Source of the DNA: an uncultured Blastocatellia bacterium
GTDB taxonomy: Bacteria > Acidobacteriota > Blastocatellia > Pyrinomonadales > Pyrinomonadaceae
Reading direction: 5' to 3'
Assembly (NCBI GenBank): GCA_946480785.1
Contig: CAMLLD010000061.1
Coordinates: 1 to 40,467, forward strand
DNA: 40,467 bases
Every line of letters begins with the position of its first letter. Within the stretch, counting starts at the first letter, position 1. Below, one piece after another: positions 7,947 to 16,536 of the stretch. Position numbers and translations under genes: made by a program. The notes beneath the pieces were generated by a model that saw only the letters and a program-made list of their open reading frames with translations, ran no database searches and was not told where the DNA came from.

Positions 7947-8345
7947 TTAGACGACGAAGCCGAAGCTGCGGAGGGCGCGATCGAGTTCTTCGAGATCCAG
8001 TGGTTTGCGGAGGTAACGGTCGCAGCCGGTTTCGAGGGCCGCGTCCTCCATCCCGGGCACGTCGTAGGCGGTGATGGCGACAATCGGTACCTGCTCGGTC
8101 GGTCCTTCCATTTCGCGGAAATTCTTGACTGCTGCCAACCCGTCGAGCACGGGCATATTCAAATCGATCACGATGAGGCTCGGACGACAACGCTGCGCCA
8201 TATCCAATGCTTCCCGACCGTCCTCGGCTTCAAAAACCTTATAGCCTTTCAACTCAAACGCCCGTTTGAGCATGTTTCGAGTGTCCTGCGAATCTTCCGC
8301 AAGCAAAACGGTCGGATAAAGTATGGCGGACACGGAGTCACTCAT
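7947..8345 (-). CDS. Single-domain response regulator (CheY-like)
   Basis: The 132-residue receiver domain has no output domain. The acidic pocket is AEDSQD, the phospho-acceptor Asp is in VIDLNMPVLDG, the conserved Thr is in AITAYD, and the Lys is in YLRKPLD. An AGGTG motif lies about 8 bases before the ATG. It is divergent from aroA and upstream of the kinase/STAS run, from which a REP-like element separates it. It could feed a phosphorelay into the partner-switching module, but no histidine kinase is present here. Confidence 0.9.
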   Translation of the reverse strand: MSDSVSAILYPTVLLAEDSQDTRNMLKRAFELKGYKVFEAEDGREALDMAQRCRPSLIVIDLNMPVLDGLAAVKNFREMEGPTEQVPIVAITAYDVPGMEDAALETGCDRYLRKPLDLEELDRALRSFGFVV

Positions 8346-8438
8346 CAGCGCGCACCTGACTACGTTATTATTCAGTTTTCGAGGGGGAAAACCCGCGAAG
8401 GGGGTATCGGTCGTCAGCGGGTGCCCTATTTATAACAC

Positions 8439-9746
8439 ATGAAACTCTCACCAGCACACCTCGTCCGCGGACAGCTCCGTTTGCCGGGCGACAAGTCGAT
8501 TTCGCACCGGGCGGCATTGATCGCCGCGCTCGCGGAAGGCCCGTCGGAGATCACGAACTTCTCGACCGCGCGTGACTGCGCGTCGACAGTGTCGTGTTTG
8601 CGCGCGCTCGGCGTGGCGATCGAACAGACGGGCGACAAGCTGAAGTTCACCGGTAGTCAGAGATTGATGACACCGAGGGGCGCTTTGGATTGCGGAAACA
8701 GCGGTTCGACCATGCGCATACTCGCCGGCGTGCTCGCGGGACACGACGTGGAAGCCACACTGATCGGTGATGAGTCGTTGAGCTCACGGCCGATGCGCCG
8801 CATCATCGAACCGCTCGAGTTGATGGGCGCGCGAATCGAAGCCAGCGACGGTAAACCGCCGCTCAAGATCCGTGGGGCAGCGCAGCCGAAAGCAATCAGT
8901 TACAAACTGCCCGTCGCGAGCGCGCAAGTGAAATCGGCGATTCTGTTCGCCGGGCTCAACGCCGACGGTCAAACGACTGTGATCGAAACTTCGCAATCAC
9001 GCGATCACACGGAACGTCTCTTCAACGGTTTCGGCGTGCCGGTGAGAACAAACGATCTCGCAGTGACGCTTGATGGCCCGGCGCGTTTTACCGGCGGCGC
9101 AATCGAGATCCCCGGCGACGTATCTTCCGCGGCTTTCTTTATCGCGGCTGCGATGCTGCTGCCGGGATCGGATCTCGTCATCGAACGCGTCGGCCTGAAT
9201 CCGACGCGGGCGGCGTTTCTGAACGTGCTTCGTTCGTGGGGCGCGGACATTTCCGAGACCGACTTCCACCTGGAACGCAACGAACCCGTGGGAACGATCA
9301 GAGTTCGGGGAGGCCTTCATTCGCAAGTTCGCGACGAGGATCGAGTTTTGGGCGGCGGCATGATTCCCTCACTAATCGACGAATTACCGTTGCTAGCGGT
9401 TGTGGGGATACAGATAAAAGGCGGGATAGAAATCCGGGATGCAGGTGAGTTGCGTCTGAAAGAAAGCGATCGCCTCGCAACCACTGCGCGAAACCTGCGC
9501 GCGATGGGCGCAGAAGTTGAAGAGACCACAGACGGCCTGCGTGTCAGGGGTCCAACTCGCAGCACGACTCAGCCGACAAAACTCCACGGCGCGACAATCG
9601 ATTCCTTCGGCGATCATCGGATCGCGATGGCGTTCTCCGTCGCCGCACTCATTGCCGACGGCGACACCGAGATCCGCGGCTCGGAAGCCGCCGCCGTCTC
9701 CTTCCCCGAGTTCTTCGAATTGCTCGATTCGTTAGTCGAAAGATGA
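8439..9746 (+). CDS. aroA: 3-phosphoshikimate 1-carboxyvinyltransferase (EPSP synthase)
   Basis: AroA joins shikimate-3-phosphate and phosphoenolpyruvate in aromatic amino-acid synthesis. Motifs are PGDKSISHR (16-24), GNSGSTMR, SLSSRPM, VSSAAFF, DELPLLAV, LKESDR and GDHRIAMA. At 435 residues it is full length. A TATAAC box lies only a few bases before the ATG and no Shine-Dalgarno is visible, so the mRNA may be nearly leaderless. The stop overlaps aroK (ATGA). With aroK it forms a two-gene shikimate-pathway operon. Confidence 0.96.
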   Translation: MKLSPAHLVRGQLRLPGDKSISHRAALIAALAEGPSEITNFSTARDCASTVSCLRALGVAIEQTGDKLKFTGSQRLMTPRGALDCGNSGSTMRILAGVLAGHDVEATLIGDESLSSRPMRRIIEPLELMGARIEASDGKPPLKIRGAAQPKAISYKLPVASAQVKSAILFAGLNADGQTTVIETSQSRDHTERLFNGFGVPVRTNDLAVTLDGPARFTGGAIEIPGDVSSAAFFIAAAMLLPGSDLVIERVGLNPTRAAFLNVLRSWGADISETDFHLERNEPVGTIRVRGGLHSQVRDEDRVLGGGMIPSLIDELPLLAVVGIQIKGGIEIRDAGELRLKESDRLATTARNLRAMGAEVEETTDGLRVRGPTRSTTQPTKLHGATIDSFGDHRIAMAFSVAALIADGDTEIRGSEAAAVSFPEFFELLDSLVER

Positions 9747-10267
9747 AGCCCGACGGACCAATCGTCATCATCGGTTTCATGGCTTGCGGCAAGACGGAAG
9801 TCGCGCGCGCACTCGCCGCCCATCTCAATCTCCCTCTCATCGATCTCGACGACAAAATCGCCACACTACACGGACGCACCGCAGCCCAACTAATCATCGA
9901 CGAAGGCGAACCCGCGTTTCGCGCGATCGAAACACAAACACTCAGCGAGGTCCTGAACACCAACAAACGAAGCGTGATCGCGCTCGGCGGCGGCGCATGG
10001 ATCACCGACGAAAATCGAAACCTGATCGCCGCCCATCACGGTGTGGCGGTTTGGCTCGACACGCCTTTCGAAGTCTGCTGGCAACGCATCGAATCAGCCG
10101 CGGAAGATCGTCCACTCGGCCGCACGCGCGCCCAAGCCGCAGAACGTTTCCAACAGCGCCGTCCCATCTACCAACTCGCTGGCATTCACATCACCGTTAT
10201 GGCCCACGAAGCAGTCGACGACACGGTCACGCGCATCGCATCCGCGCTCGAAAACACGCGCGAATAA
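9743..10267 (+). CDS. aroK: Shikimate kinase
   Basis: This enzyme phosphorylates shikimate at O3 with ATP, the step before AroA. The Walker A motif is GFMACGKT (11-18). The shikimate-binding region includes LIDLDDKI and FRAIET, followed by the glycine triplet in IALGGGAWI and the lid RPLGR. The 174-residue length is typical. The start overlaps the aroA stop by 4 bases, so the two are translationally coupled. Confidence 0.94.
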   Translation: MKPDGPIVIIGFMACGKTEVARALAAHLNLPLIDLDDKIATLHGRTAAQLIIDEGEPAFRAIETQTLSEVLNTNKRSVIALGGGAWITDENRNLIAAHHGVAVWLDTPFEVCWQRIESAAEDRPLGRTRAQAAERFQQRRPIYQLAGIHITVMAHEAVDDTVTRIASALENTRE

Positions 10268-10277
10268 TTCCAACTGG

Positions 10278-10286
10278 TGCTAGAAT
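10278..10286 (+). promoter_or_regulatory. Extended -10 promoter candidate for the radical SAM gene
   Basis: TGC-TAGAAT (10278-10286) matches an extended -10 (TGN-TATAAT). No -35 is obvious. It lies 39 bases before the GTG start and upstream of AAGGAG. Confidence 0.4.
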
Positions 10287-10324
10287 CTCAGCCGTTAAAA
10301 ACCCCAAGGAGCTAACTTCCCGCT

Positions 10325-12004
10325 GTGAGCTCACCATTGTTCGTTCTGGCTGCCTCCTCCACTGAGGCCAGCGAATGGCGTCACAGTATTTGGCAACAAA
10401 TGCTGTCGGCGACGATCCCCCAAAAATACAGCAAGACCTTTTTCAACGAGGCCGTTTTCGATAATGAGTCATGGCCCGACGGCCGCGCGAAGTATGTGCC
10501 CAACGGCCTGCGCATGGTCGAAACGTTGCTATTGCGCGAGTATTCGGAAGACGACGTTGTCGTCTGCTACGTGGACCAACTGGAACGATTCGTTGGTCCA
10601 GAGACGAAAGTGCTCGCGATCCACGCGCACAACCCGCTCGGCATCTCGTACGCGACCGACGTCTATTCGAAACTCTGCGGCGAAAACCTGATGCCCGTGA
10701 ACGCGCACGAGTTCATCAAGATCGTCACGCATCCGGTGATCGAGAAGTACAAGCCGAAGATCGTCGTTGGTGGACCAGGCGCGTGGCAGCTCGAGAAGGC
10801 AGATCGTCTGGATGAGTTTCACATCGACTATTTAATAGATGGCGAGATCGAGCGTGTGTTCTCCGATCTCTTCCAGCGCATTCTCGCGGGCGATCCGGAA
10901 CTGCCGCGCATCGTCAAGATTCCGAAAGAAATGCAGCCGCCGGTCGAAGAGATTCCCGTCGTGCGCCATCGCTCGACGTTCGGTGTTTGCGAAATCACGC
11001 GCGGCTGCGGACGCGGTTGTCAGTTCTGTTCCCCCGCCACAAAAGTCGGGCGTTCATTTCCGCTGGAGCACATCATCGCGAGTGCGGAAGTAAACGCGCG
11101 CGAAGGCGCAACCGAAGTGATGCTCGCGTCGGAAGACATGTTTCTCTACGAGCAACTGCCGAACTTCGAAACGAACGTTCCGGCGCTCGAAAAACTCTTC
11201 CGCGCCGTTGCCGCCGTGCCCGGCATCGAGACGATTCAAACCTCGCATATCACGATGGCGCCAGTCGTGAAAGATCCCTCGATCATCGAACGGCTCACGC
11301 CGCTGATCGTGCCGTATTCACACGTGCGCCACAAAGCATCCACGCATCCGCAGCAAAAGGTCGCCGATCCGATCATCGGTCTCGAAACCGGCAGCGCGCG
11401 CCTCTTCAACACCTTCATGAAAGGCAAGGCGTATCCGTACAAGGCGCATCAGTGGCGCGACGTTGTCGTGAAGGGCATGGAGATTCTCAACCGGCACAAC
11501 TGGTTTCCGTTTTGCACTTTCATCATCGGCCTGCCGGGCGAGACTGACGAAGACACGCGACAGTCGCTCGATCTGCTTTACGACCTGCGCCACGCGAAAG
11601 GCACGTTTGTGCCGACGTTCTTCGTGCCGCTCGAAAACACGCGCATGCAGCGCAGCAACAGTGCGAAGCTGATCGAGATGACCGATTTGCAGTGGGAGTT
11701 TTTCTTTACCTGCTGGAAGTACAACCTGGAGTTTTGGTACCGCGGCAGTCGCTCGAGTTTGAAGTTTTCGGCGGGCGTGCCGCTCTACTACGGCCTGCTC
11801 GGAAAGAAGTTGTTTGGGCAAGGGATCAAGTATCCGCTGTTGCGTTTCGCCGGCGTGCCCGATCGCCTGATGCGCAAGCGACTATATCTCGATTTCACTG
11901 GCCACAAGCGCAATCCCAAAGGCATGGACCAGTTTATCGGCGACATCGTGCCGGCGTTTTACAGCGTGCGCGAGAAGGGCCTGAACATGGTCGATGCCAG
12001 TTAG
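10325..12004 (+). CDS. B12-binding-domain radical SAM protein
   Basis: The 559-residue protein has an N-terminal Rossmann-like, cobalamin-binding-type region (IVVGGPGAWQLE...YLIDGEIERVF). A radical SAM core follows, with the [4Fe-4S] ligands Cys228, Cys232 and Cys235 (RGCGRGCQFC). Downstream are the SAM-barrel elements GLETGS and FIIGLPGETDEDT. Such proteins catalyse methyl transfers or rearrangements; the substrate cannot be told. The start is uncertain: GTG at 10325 lies 13 bases after AAGGAG, and an in-frame TTG at 10337 is possible. It converges on the TonB-type receptor gene. Confidence 0.88.
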   Translation: MSSPLFVLAASSTEASEWRHSIWQQMLSATIPQKYSKTFFNEAVFDNESWPDGRAKYVPNGLRMVETLLLREYSEDDVVVCYVDQLERFVGPETKVLAIHAHNPLGISYATDVYSKLCGENLMPVNAHEFIKIVTHPVIEKYKPKIVVGGPGAWQLEKADRLDEFHIDYLIDGEIERVFSDLFQRILAGDPELPRIVKIPKEMQPPVEEIPVVRHRSTFGVCEITRGCGRGCQFCSPATKVGRSFPLEHIIASAEVNAREGATEVMLASEDMFLYEQLPNFETNVPALEKLFRAVAAVPGIETIQTSHITMAPVVKDPSIIERLTPLIVPYSHVRHKASTHPQQKVADPIIGLETGSARLFNTFMKGKAYPYKAHQWRDVVVKGMEILNRHNWFPFCTFIIGLPGETDEDTRQSLDLLYDLRHAKGTFVPTFFVPLENTRMQRSNSAKLIEMTDLQWEFFFTCWKYNLEFWYRGSRSSLKFSAGVPLYYGLLGKKLFGQGIKYPLLRFAGVPDRLMRKRLYLDFTGHKRNPKGMDQFIGDIVPAFYSVREKGLNMVDAS

Positions 12005-12020
12005 GCCACGGGCTCTTTAC

Positions 12021-12061
12021 CACAATAATAAAACGGCCGCCCGCTATTCGCCGGCGGCCGT
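12021..12061 (-). terminator. Intrinsic terminator of the Oar-like receptor gene
   Basis: A perfect 9-bp GC-rich stem (ACGGCCGCC at 12033-12041 with 12053-12061) has an 11-base loop. Read on the minus strand it is followed by TTTTATTATT, so it terminates the minus-strand receptor gene. On the plus strand there is no U-tract. Confidence 0.75.
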
Positions 12062-12091
12062 CGTTCGTGGAGAAAGAAATCCTTCCCCCTC

Positions 12092-15000
12092 TCAGAACTT
12101 GTACTTCAAAGCAAACTGCATCTGCCGTGACGAACCGGAATCGCCGGTGGCGAAGCGCGTGTTGGTAATCACGCCAAAGCTCGTGCTGCCAACTTGCGCC
12201 GTGCGTCCGGGCTGTCCGAAGTTCGCGTGATTGAACACATCAAACACTTCCCAGCGAAACTCGATTGATTGATGTTCGCCGAAATTCGTGCGTTTGATGA
12301 GCGAGATGTCGCTGTTATTGAAGCTTGGTCCAATCACCACGTTTCGTCCCATGCTGCCGAAGTGGTAAATCGTCTTTCCGTTGATGAACGACACCGGCAG
12401 AATCACGACTGAACCCGACGGGCACGAACCACCTGGCCGCGGGTCGCAAACGAGATTCGGGAACCACTGCACGCCGATGCCGGTGGCCGCCGCCGTCGGT
12501 GAAATCGGCACCGGACCACTGACGTCCGGCCGCAGCGTGGCGAGTCCCGTCAACGAGTTTGCATTCGCAGCCGGTGCTGCACCGACGGCGCCGGCATTAC
12601 CCGCCAACAGCGTGACCGGATTTCCACTCTGTGCTTGCGTGATGAACGAAAGCTGCCAGCCTTCTTTGAGTTGATTGCCCTTGAACGGCAGTTCATACAA
12701 ACCACTGACGACAAACCGGTGACGCGCGTCGAAGTCTGACAAACCGCGGTCGCCGCGCAGGTTGTAACTGTCTTGCACGGTCACGCCTTGCGAGCTTTGC
12801 GAGTTGTAATCAATCGACTTCGAGAACGTGTACGAGGCGTTGAACTGAAGTCCTTTCGCCATGCGCTTGTTCGCCGTCACCCAAAGCGCGTTGTAGTTTG
12901 AATTGCTCGTGCCTTCGCGGAACGTGATGTTCAACTGCGGCACGCCCGGAGCAATCGGGCTGTTTAGTGACACCGTCGGGAATGGGCGCACCGGATTGAG
13001 CGCAGCATTTAGAAACGTTTGATTCAGGTTTCGCGTGATGCGCAGGTTCGTGCCTTTCGATCCAACGTAGGCGGCCGTTACTGCCAAGCCGTTGCCGATT
13101 TCACGCTGGATGTTCAGGTTCCACGATTGAATGTAAGCGTTGTCAAATTCCGGATCGGATGAACTCGGCGACACCGTCGAGCCCGGCACCGCGTTGCAGC
13201 CGACCTGACAGCTCGCGTTGAAGAGTTTTGTCGTCGCATTCGCCGGCAAGGCCACCGTAGTAGCAAACGGCGGGTTCGCGGCGTTGCCAGTCACGAGATT
13301 CGTGATCGGCTGGTCCGCGAGAATCGCGTACGCGCCGCGAATCGAGGTCTTGCCATTCCCCCACGGATCCCACGCAAAGCCGATGCGAGGCTGAAAGTTT
13401 TGCGCGTTCGTGTGGTAGACGGGAGCGATGCCGTGATTGACCTGGACCAGTGAATTCGCCCCCGGAACGTAATCGACGAACCTGTCGAAGCGTTCTGTCG
13501 GCGACATCAACCAGTCGTAACGGAGACCAAGCTCGAACGTGAGATTGGGCCGGACCTTCCAATTGTCCTGGGCGAAGAAACCCAAAGCACCCTGGGCGAT
13601 CGCGCTGGATACGTCGCCGAGCGTCACCGTGAACGTGTTCGCCGTTCCGGCGAGGAACGCAGCCATATTTGCGAAACCGAAGGAGCCGGTGTCTTTGCCC
13701 GTGTTGTTGTTGTAAAAGCGGCGCGCCTCACCGCCGAAGCGGAACGAATGATTCCCGCGCAGATAGCTCAGCGTGTCAGACAAGACGAAAGTCGTGTCTG
13801 AGCGTCCCTGTGGGAAGCCGGTGGGGCCGCCCAAATTGAAACTACTGCCGGTGACGTTCAACTGCGGCAGACCAATCGCCTCTTTGACTCCGTCCTGGAT
13901 GCCGAAATCAAGCGGGTTGAGTTGCGCATTGGGCGTGAACAGGATGTGGATCCGGTTGAAACCGAAGCGCGCTTCGTTCACGACGGATGAACCAAACGTA
14001 TGCGTCTCGTTGAGGGTGAAGATCTGGCGGCGCGAACCACGCGTATCGCCAAAGCCGGGAATCGTATTGCCCTGAAGTGTCGGTTCACCACGCTGGTCGC
14101 GTTGGAGAGCGTAGTAGCCGTGGATTCGATCGTTGGTGCTGATTTGATGGCTAACGTCGAGCGTGCCCTGATCGATGTTCACCGGCGCTGTTGCCGAACC
14201 GCCAAACCCGTTCGCGCCGACGTTGGGCAGCGGGATCAAGGGCAGAAGTTTAAGGATGACGGGATCGGTTACTGCCGCGCGTTGCGCGAGAGTGGGAACC
14301 GTCACGCCGGAAATCGTGAGTCCCTGCCGTTGGCGCAGGCCTTCGTAACTGAAAAAGAAAAAAGTTTTGTTCTTGCCGTTGTAGCCGAGCACCGGGCCGC
14401 CCTCACCGAAATGCGGCACACTCAAAGGTCCGCCGATGTTGAAGCCGAATTGATTGCGCTTGAACGGCGCGGGCTGGGTCGTGCGTTCGAAGAAATTGCG
14501 CGCGTCAAACACGTCGTTGCGCAGAAACTCGAACAGCTCGCCGTGAAAGTCGTTCGCACCGGAACGCGTCGCGATGTTGACGATCGCGCCGGAGTTGCGG
14601 CCGTATTCAGCGCTGAAGGTCGAGTTGTCGGCCTTGAACTCCTGCACTGTATTGATTGACGGTTGGAACGTGATCTGGTTCTGAACCATGTCGTTCAGGT
14701 TGATGCCGTTGATCATGAAGTTGACCGTGTCTTCACGATTGCCGGCGGTGTTGATGGCAAACGAGCCCTGGCCGCGCAGCGGCGCCGTGAGAAATCCGTT
14801 TTGCGGCGGCGTCACCGAGCCGGGAATCAGCAGGCCGAGGTCGACGAAGTGACGGCCGTTCAGCGGAATCTCCTGCACCGTTCGCTGATTGATAACAGTG
14901 CCGACGGAAGTCGTGGCCGTTTCGATGACCGGCAGGTCCGTCGTAACGAGCACTTGTTCGGAAACAGCGCCGACGTCGAGCTGAAAATTCTGCACGACAG

Positions 15001-15313
15001 TCTTCGCGACTTCGAGCGTGACTTGATCCGCGACCTGAGTCTTGAAACCTTCGACTTTCACTTCGACCTGGTAACTGCCGACCGGCAGCGCAGCGACTTG
15101 ATAGTTGCCCTCGCTGTCAGTCTGCGCGGTTCGTTCGAACGAAGTGTTTTTATTTCTGACCGTCACCGTCGCGTTCGGCAGCACCGCGCCTTTCGCATCG
15201 GTGACGGTACCCTGAAGCGTGGCGGTGGATTGAGCCAGCACCGGAGTGCTTACAAGCAGACCGAATACCAGCATGACGAGCGGGAAGAAGAGAGCGATCT
15301 TTTTGCGAAGCAT
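12092..15313 (-). CDS. TonB-dependent receptor-like outer-membrane protein (Oar family)
   Basis: The mature protein starts with a signal peptide (MLRKKIALFFPLVMLVFGLLVSTPVLAQ). It continues with a carboxypeptidase-regulatory-like beta-sandwich (TLQGTVTDAKGAVLPNATVTV...GSYQVEVKVEGF), a plug-like domain (INQRTVQEIPLNGRHF), and a large beta-barrel ending in the outer-membrane signature ALKYKF. The length is 1073 residues. The start at 15313 was chosen over 15337 because GGAGG lies 8 bases before it and it begins the signal peptide. Such proteins are abundant in Acidobacteriota and probably import glycans or peptides. The 5' leader holds a 12-bp palindrome and overlapping hairpins. An intrinsic terminator follows. 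Confidence 0.88.
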   Translation of the reverse strand: MLRKKIALFFPLVMLVFGLLVSTPVLAQSTATLQGTVTDAKGAVLPNATVTVRNKNTSFERTAQTDSEGNYQVAALPVGSYQVEVKVEGFKTQVADQVTLEVAKTVVQNFQLDVGAVSEQVLVTTDLPVIETATTSVGTVINQRTVQEIPLNGRHFVDLGLLIPGSVTPPQNGFLTAPLRGQGSFAINTAGNREDTVNFMINGINLNDMVQNQITFQPSINTVQEFKADNSTFSAEYGRNSGAIVNIATRSGANDFHGELFEFLRNDVFDARNFFERTTQPAPFKRNQFGFNIGGPLSVPHFGEGGPVLGYNGKNKTFFFFSYEGLRQRQGLTISGVTVPTLAQRAAVTDPVILKLLPLIPLPNVGANGFGGSATAPVNIDQGTLDVSHQISTNDRIHGYYALQRDQRGEPTLQGNTIPGFGDTRGSRRQIFTLNETHTFGSSVVNEARFGFNRIHILFTPNAQLNPLDFGIQDGVKEAIGLPQLNVTGSSFNLGGPTGFPQGRSDTTFVLSDTLSYLRGNHSFRFGGEARRFYNNNTGKDTGSFGFANMAAFLAGTANTFTVTLGDVSSAIAQGALGFFAQDNWKVRPNLTFELGLRYDWLMSPTERFDRFVDYVPGANSLVQVNHGIAPVYHTNAQNFQPRIGFAWDPWGNGKTSIRGAYAILADQPITNLVTGNAANPPFATTVALPANATTKLFNASCQVGCNAVPGSTVSPSSSDPEFDNAYIQSWNLNIQREIGNGLAVTAAYVGSKGTNLRITRNLNQTFLNAALNPVRPFPTVSLNSPIAPGVPQLNITFREGTSNSNYNALWVTANKRMAKGLQFNASYTFSKSIDYNSQSSQGVTVQDSYNLRGDRGLSDFDARHRFVVSGLYELPFKGNQLKEGWQLSFITQAQSGNPVTLLAGNAGAVGAAPAANANSLTGLATLRPDVSGPVPISPTAAATGIGVQWFPNLVCDPRPGGSCPSGSVVILPVSFINGKTIYHFGSMGRNVVIGPSFNNSDISLIKRTNFGEHQSIEFRWEVFDVFNHANFGQPGRTAQVGSTSFGVITNTRFATGDSGSSRQMQFALKYKF

Positions 15314-15336
15314 GTAATGAACCTCCAGGTAGGACA

Positions 15337-15348
15337 AACGTTAACGTT
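15337..15348. promoter_or_regulatory. 12-bp perfect palindrome, possible operator of the receptor gene
   Basis: AACGTTAACGTT lies 24 bp upstream of the receptor start codon. Palindromes of this kind with central symmetry resemble LacI-family operators. No such regulator is encoded in the window, so the role is inferred. Confidence 0.4.
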
Positions 15349-15379
15349 GGAGTGGCCGTGATGGTCCTAAGCAACGTGA

Positions 15380-15441
15380 ATGCCGCGTGAGACGCGTGCT
15401 GACGTTTCGTTTTCCTCAGGAAAACACACAGCACGCGGCAT
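15380..15441. repeat. Overlapping, mutually exclusive hairpins in the receptor 5' region
   Basis: Three perfect inverted repeats overlap here: ATGCCGCGTG (15380-15389) with 15432-15441; GCGTGCTG (15394-15401) with 15429-15436; and a central 7-bp stem with a 3-base loop (15409-15415 with 15419-15425). The right arms of the first two share 15432-15436, so only one can form at a time. No U-tract follows, so this is not a plain terminator. Confidence 0.6.
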
Positions 15442-15490
15442 CGCGATCCAAAAACAACAAGTGCGCCATCCAAAAGGCCAAAGACCTTGA

Positions 15491-16333
15491 TCACCAGTTA
15501 TTGAGAAACGAGCGCAGCGACGTTTCCATTTCGTCGAACGACTCCGCACAAAACAGAATCTCCTGGTAGTGCGTCGGCTCGTAGACGTGATTGGCCGCCG
15601 CTTCGAGATCGAGCGGACGCAACTCCGCCTTGTGCATCTCCTCGAGTTCGCCAGCCGACGACAACAAGCCGGTCCCGTAAGCCTTGACCGCGCCGTTTTC
15701 CCGCAGCACGCCAAACTCGATCGTGAACCAGTAGACGCGGGCCAAACGATCCAGTTCAACGCTCGATTTAGTGCGTCTGACCGCTTCGCCGAAGAGGCGA
15801 TTGATCTCGGCGAGTCGCGGGCTGGCGAGCGTCACGGCGTGCCCGATGATCTCGTGGGCCACGTCGGGCTCTGGCGTGTAGAGCGGCGTCGAATGATGGC
15901 GGATGTACTGCGTGCAGAGAAACACGCCGCGGGCGAGCGATTCGAGAAAGATGCGCGGTTCGACCAGACCCGCGACCGGCTCGAGCCGAAAGCCGCTGAG
16001 CGCCTCGACCTTGCGGCTCACTTCGTCCAACTGCGGTATGCGATCGGTCGGGAAGTTCAGTTTCTCGAGACTGTCGAGATACTCAGCGCACGCGTGCCGG
16101 CGATGAGCGGGCCTGAGCGCTTGCCAGATCGTTTGCCACACCTCGTGTTCGAGCTCGGTGTAAGGCGCGTGGGGAATCGGTTGGCCGGACCGGTAGTCCG
16201 TCGCAATCTGCGCGATCGCGTTGCGCCGCGCGCGGTATTCGGCGTCGCGAAAACCAGGGTGATCGGGATCGAGGTTAACGATCCGCACTTCGACGTGGTC
16301 CAGCAGCACTGGTTTAGTTTCAGTTGGCGTCAT
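15491..16333 (-). CDS. phhA: Phenylalanine 4-monooxygenase (phenylalanine hydroxylase)
   Basis: This iron- and pterin-dependent enzyme hydroxylates phenylalanine to tyrosine. The iron ligands are His160 and His165 (PDVAHEIIGH) and Glu206 (YWFTIEFG). The protein is the 280-residue bacterial form: catalytic domain only, no ACT regulatory domain. AGAGGAA lies about 8 bases before the ATG. Directly upstream are an intrinsic terminator and a leader ORF with a Tyr-codon run, so the gene is probably controlled by attenuation in response to charged tRNA-Tyr, its product's carrier. No pterin-recycling gene (phhB) is adjacent. Confidence 0.95.
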   Translation of the reverse strand: MTPTETKPVLLDHVEVRIVNLDPDHPGFRDAEYRARRNAIAQIATDYRSGQPIPHAPYTELEHEVWQTIWQALRPAHRRHACAEYLDSLEKLNFPTDRIPQLDEVSRKVEALSGFRLEPVAGLVEPRIFLESLARGVFLCTQYIRHHSTPLYTPEPDVAHEIIGHAVTLASPRLAEINRLFGEAVRRTKSSVELDRLARVYWFTIEFGVLRENGAVKAYGTGLLSSAGELEEMHKAELRPLDLEAAANHVYEPTHYQEILFCAESFDEMETSLRSFLNNW

Positions 16334-16350
16334 CAGTCTTTTCCTCTAGC

Positions 16351-16396
16351 GCAAAATAAAAACGGCCACCAATCCCTGTGGAAGGATTGATGACCG
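16351..16396 (-). terminator. Intrinsic terminator in the phhA leader (attenuator, segments 3:4)
   Basis: On the minus strand a 13-bp stem (plus-strand 16384-16396 with 16363-16375, two G-U pairs, 8-base loop) is followed at once by a T-rich tract (TTTTTATTTT). The tract ends about 10 bases before the phhA ribosome-binding site. It could also end any readthrough from the polymerase gene upstream, but the leader ORF in front of it argues for an attenuator. Confidence 0.85.
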
Positions 16397-16479
16397 GGTT
16401 TTGAAAATCTGTCGTTTGTTTGCTACATCAGCGCACGCCGACAGCCTATCGCCCGACCGCTCCTCCCAGTGGAGAGCGG
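16392..16479 (-). promoter_or_regulatory. phhA attenuator: pause hairpin and antiterminator pairings
   Basis: Immediately after the Tyr codons the RNA can form a strong hairpin (1:2): CCGCTC (plus-strand 16474-16479) with GAGCGG (16457-16462), plus three inner pairs and a 4-base loop. Part of segment 2, GGTCGGG (16452-16458), can instead pair over 7 bp (two G-U) with CCCGGTC (16392-16398). That occupies the 5' arm of the terminator (2:3 antiterminator). A ribosome stalled on the Tyr codons would block 1:2 and favour 2:3. The pairings were found by eye; no folding energies were computed. Confidence 0.65.
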
Positions 16480-16518
16480 GCCGTAATAATAATAGTAGCG
16501 ATAAGAACTGCGGTTCAT
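16423..16518 (-). CDS. phhA leader peptide with a five-Tyr run
   Basis: A 31-residue ORF lies between the polymerase gene and phhA. It begins M-N-R-S-S, then YRYYYYYG (Tyr at residues 6 and 8-12), and ends ...CRRALM with TAG. The Tyr codons occupy 16483-16497 and 16501-16503. The peptide has no other recognisable feature, as expected when the act of translation, not the product, matters. The ATG lies about 12 bases after the predicted transcription start, with only AGAAG as ribosome-binding site. Its stop is 26 bases before the terminator stem. Confidence 0.8.
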   Translation of the reverse strand: MNRSSYRYYYYYGPLSTGRSGRAIGCRRALM

Positions 16519-16536
16519 GGCTTCTGTCCGTCCGAC

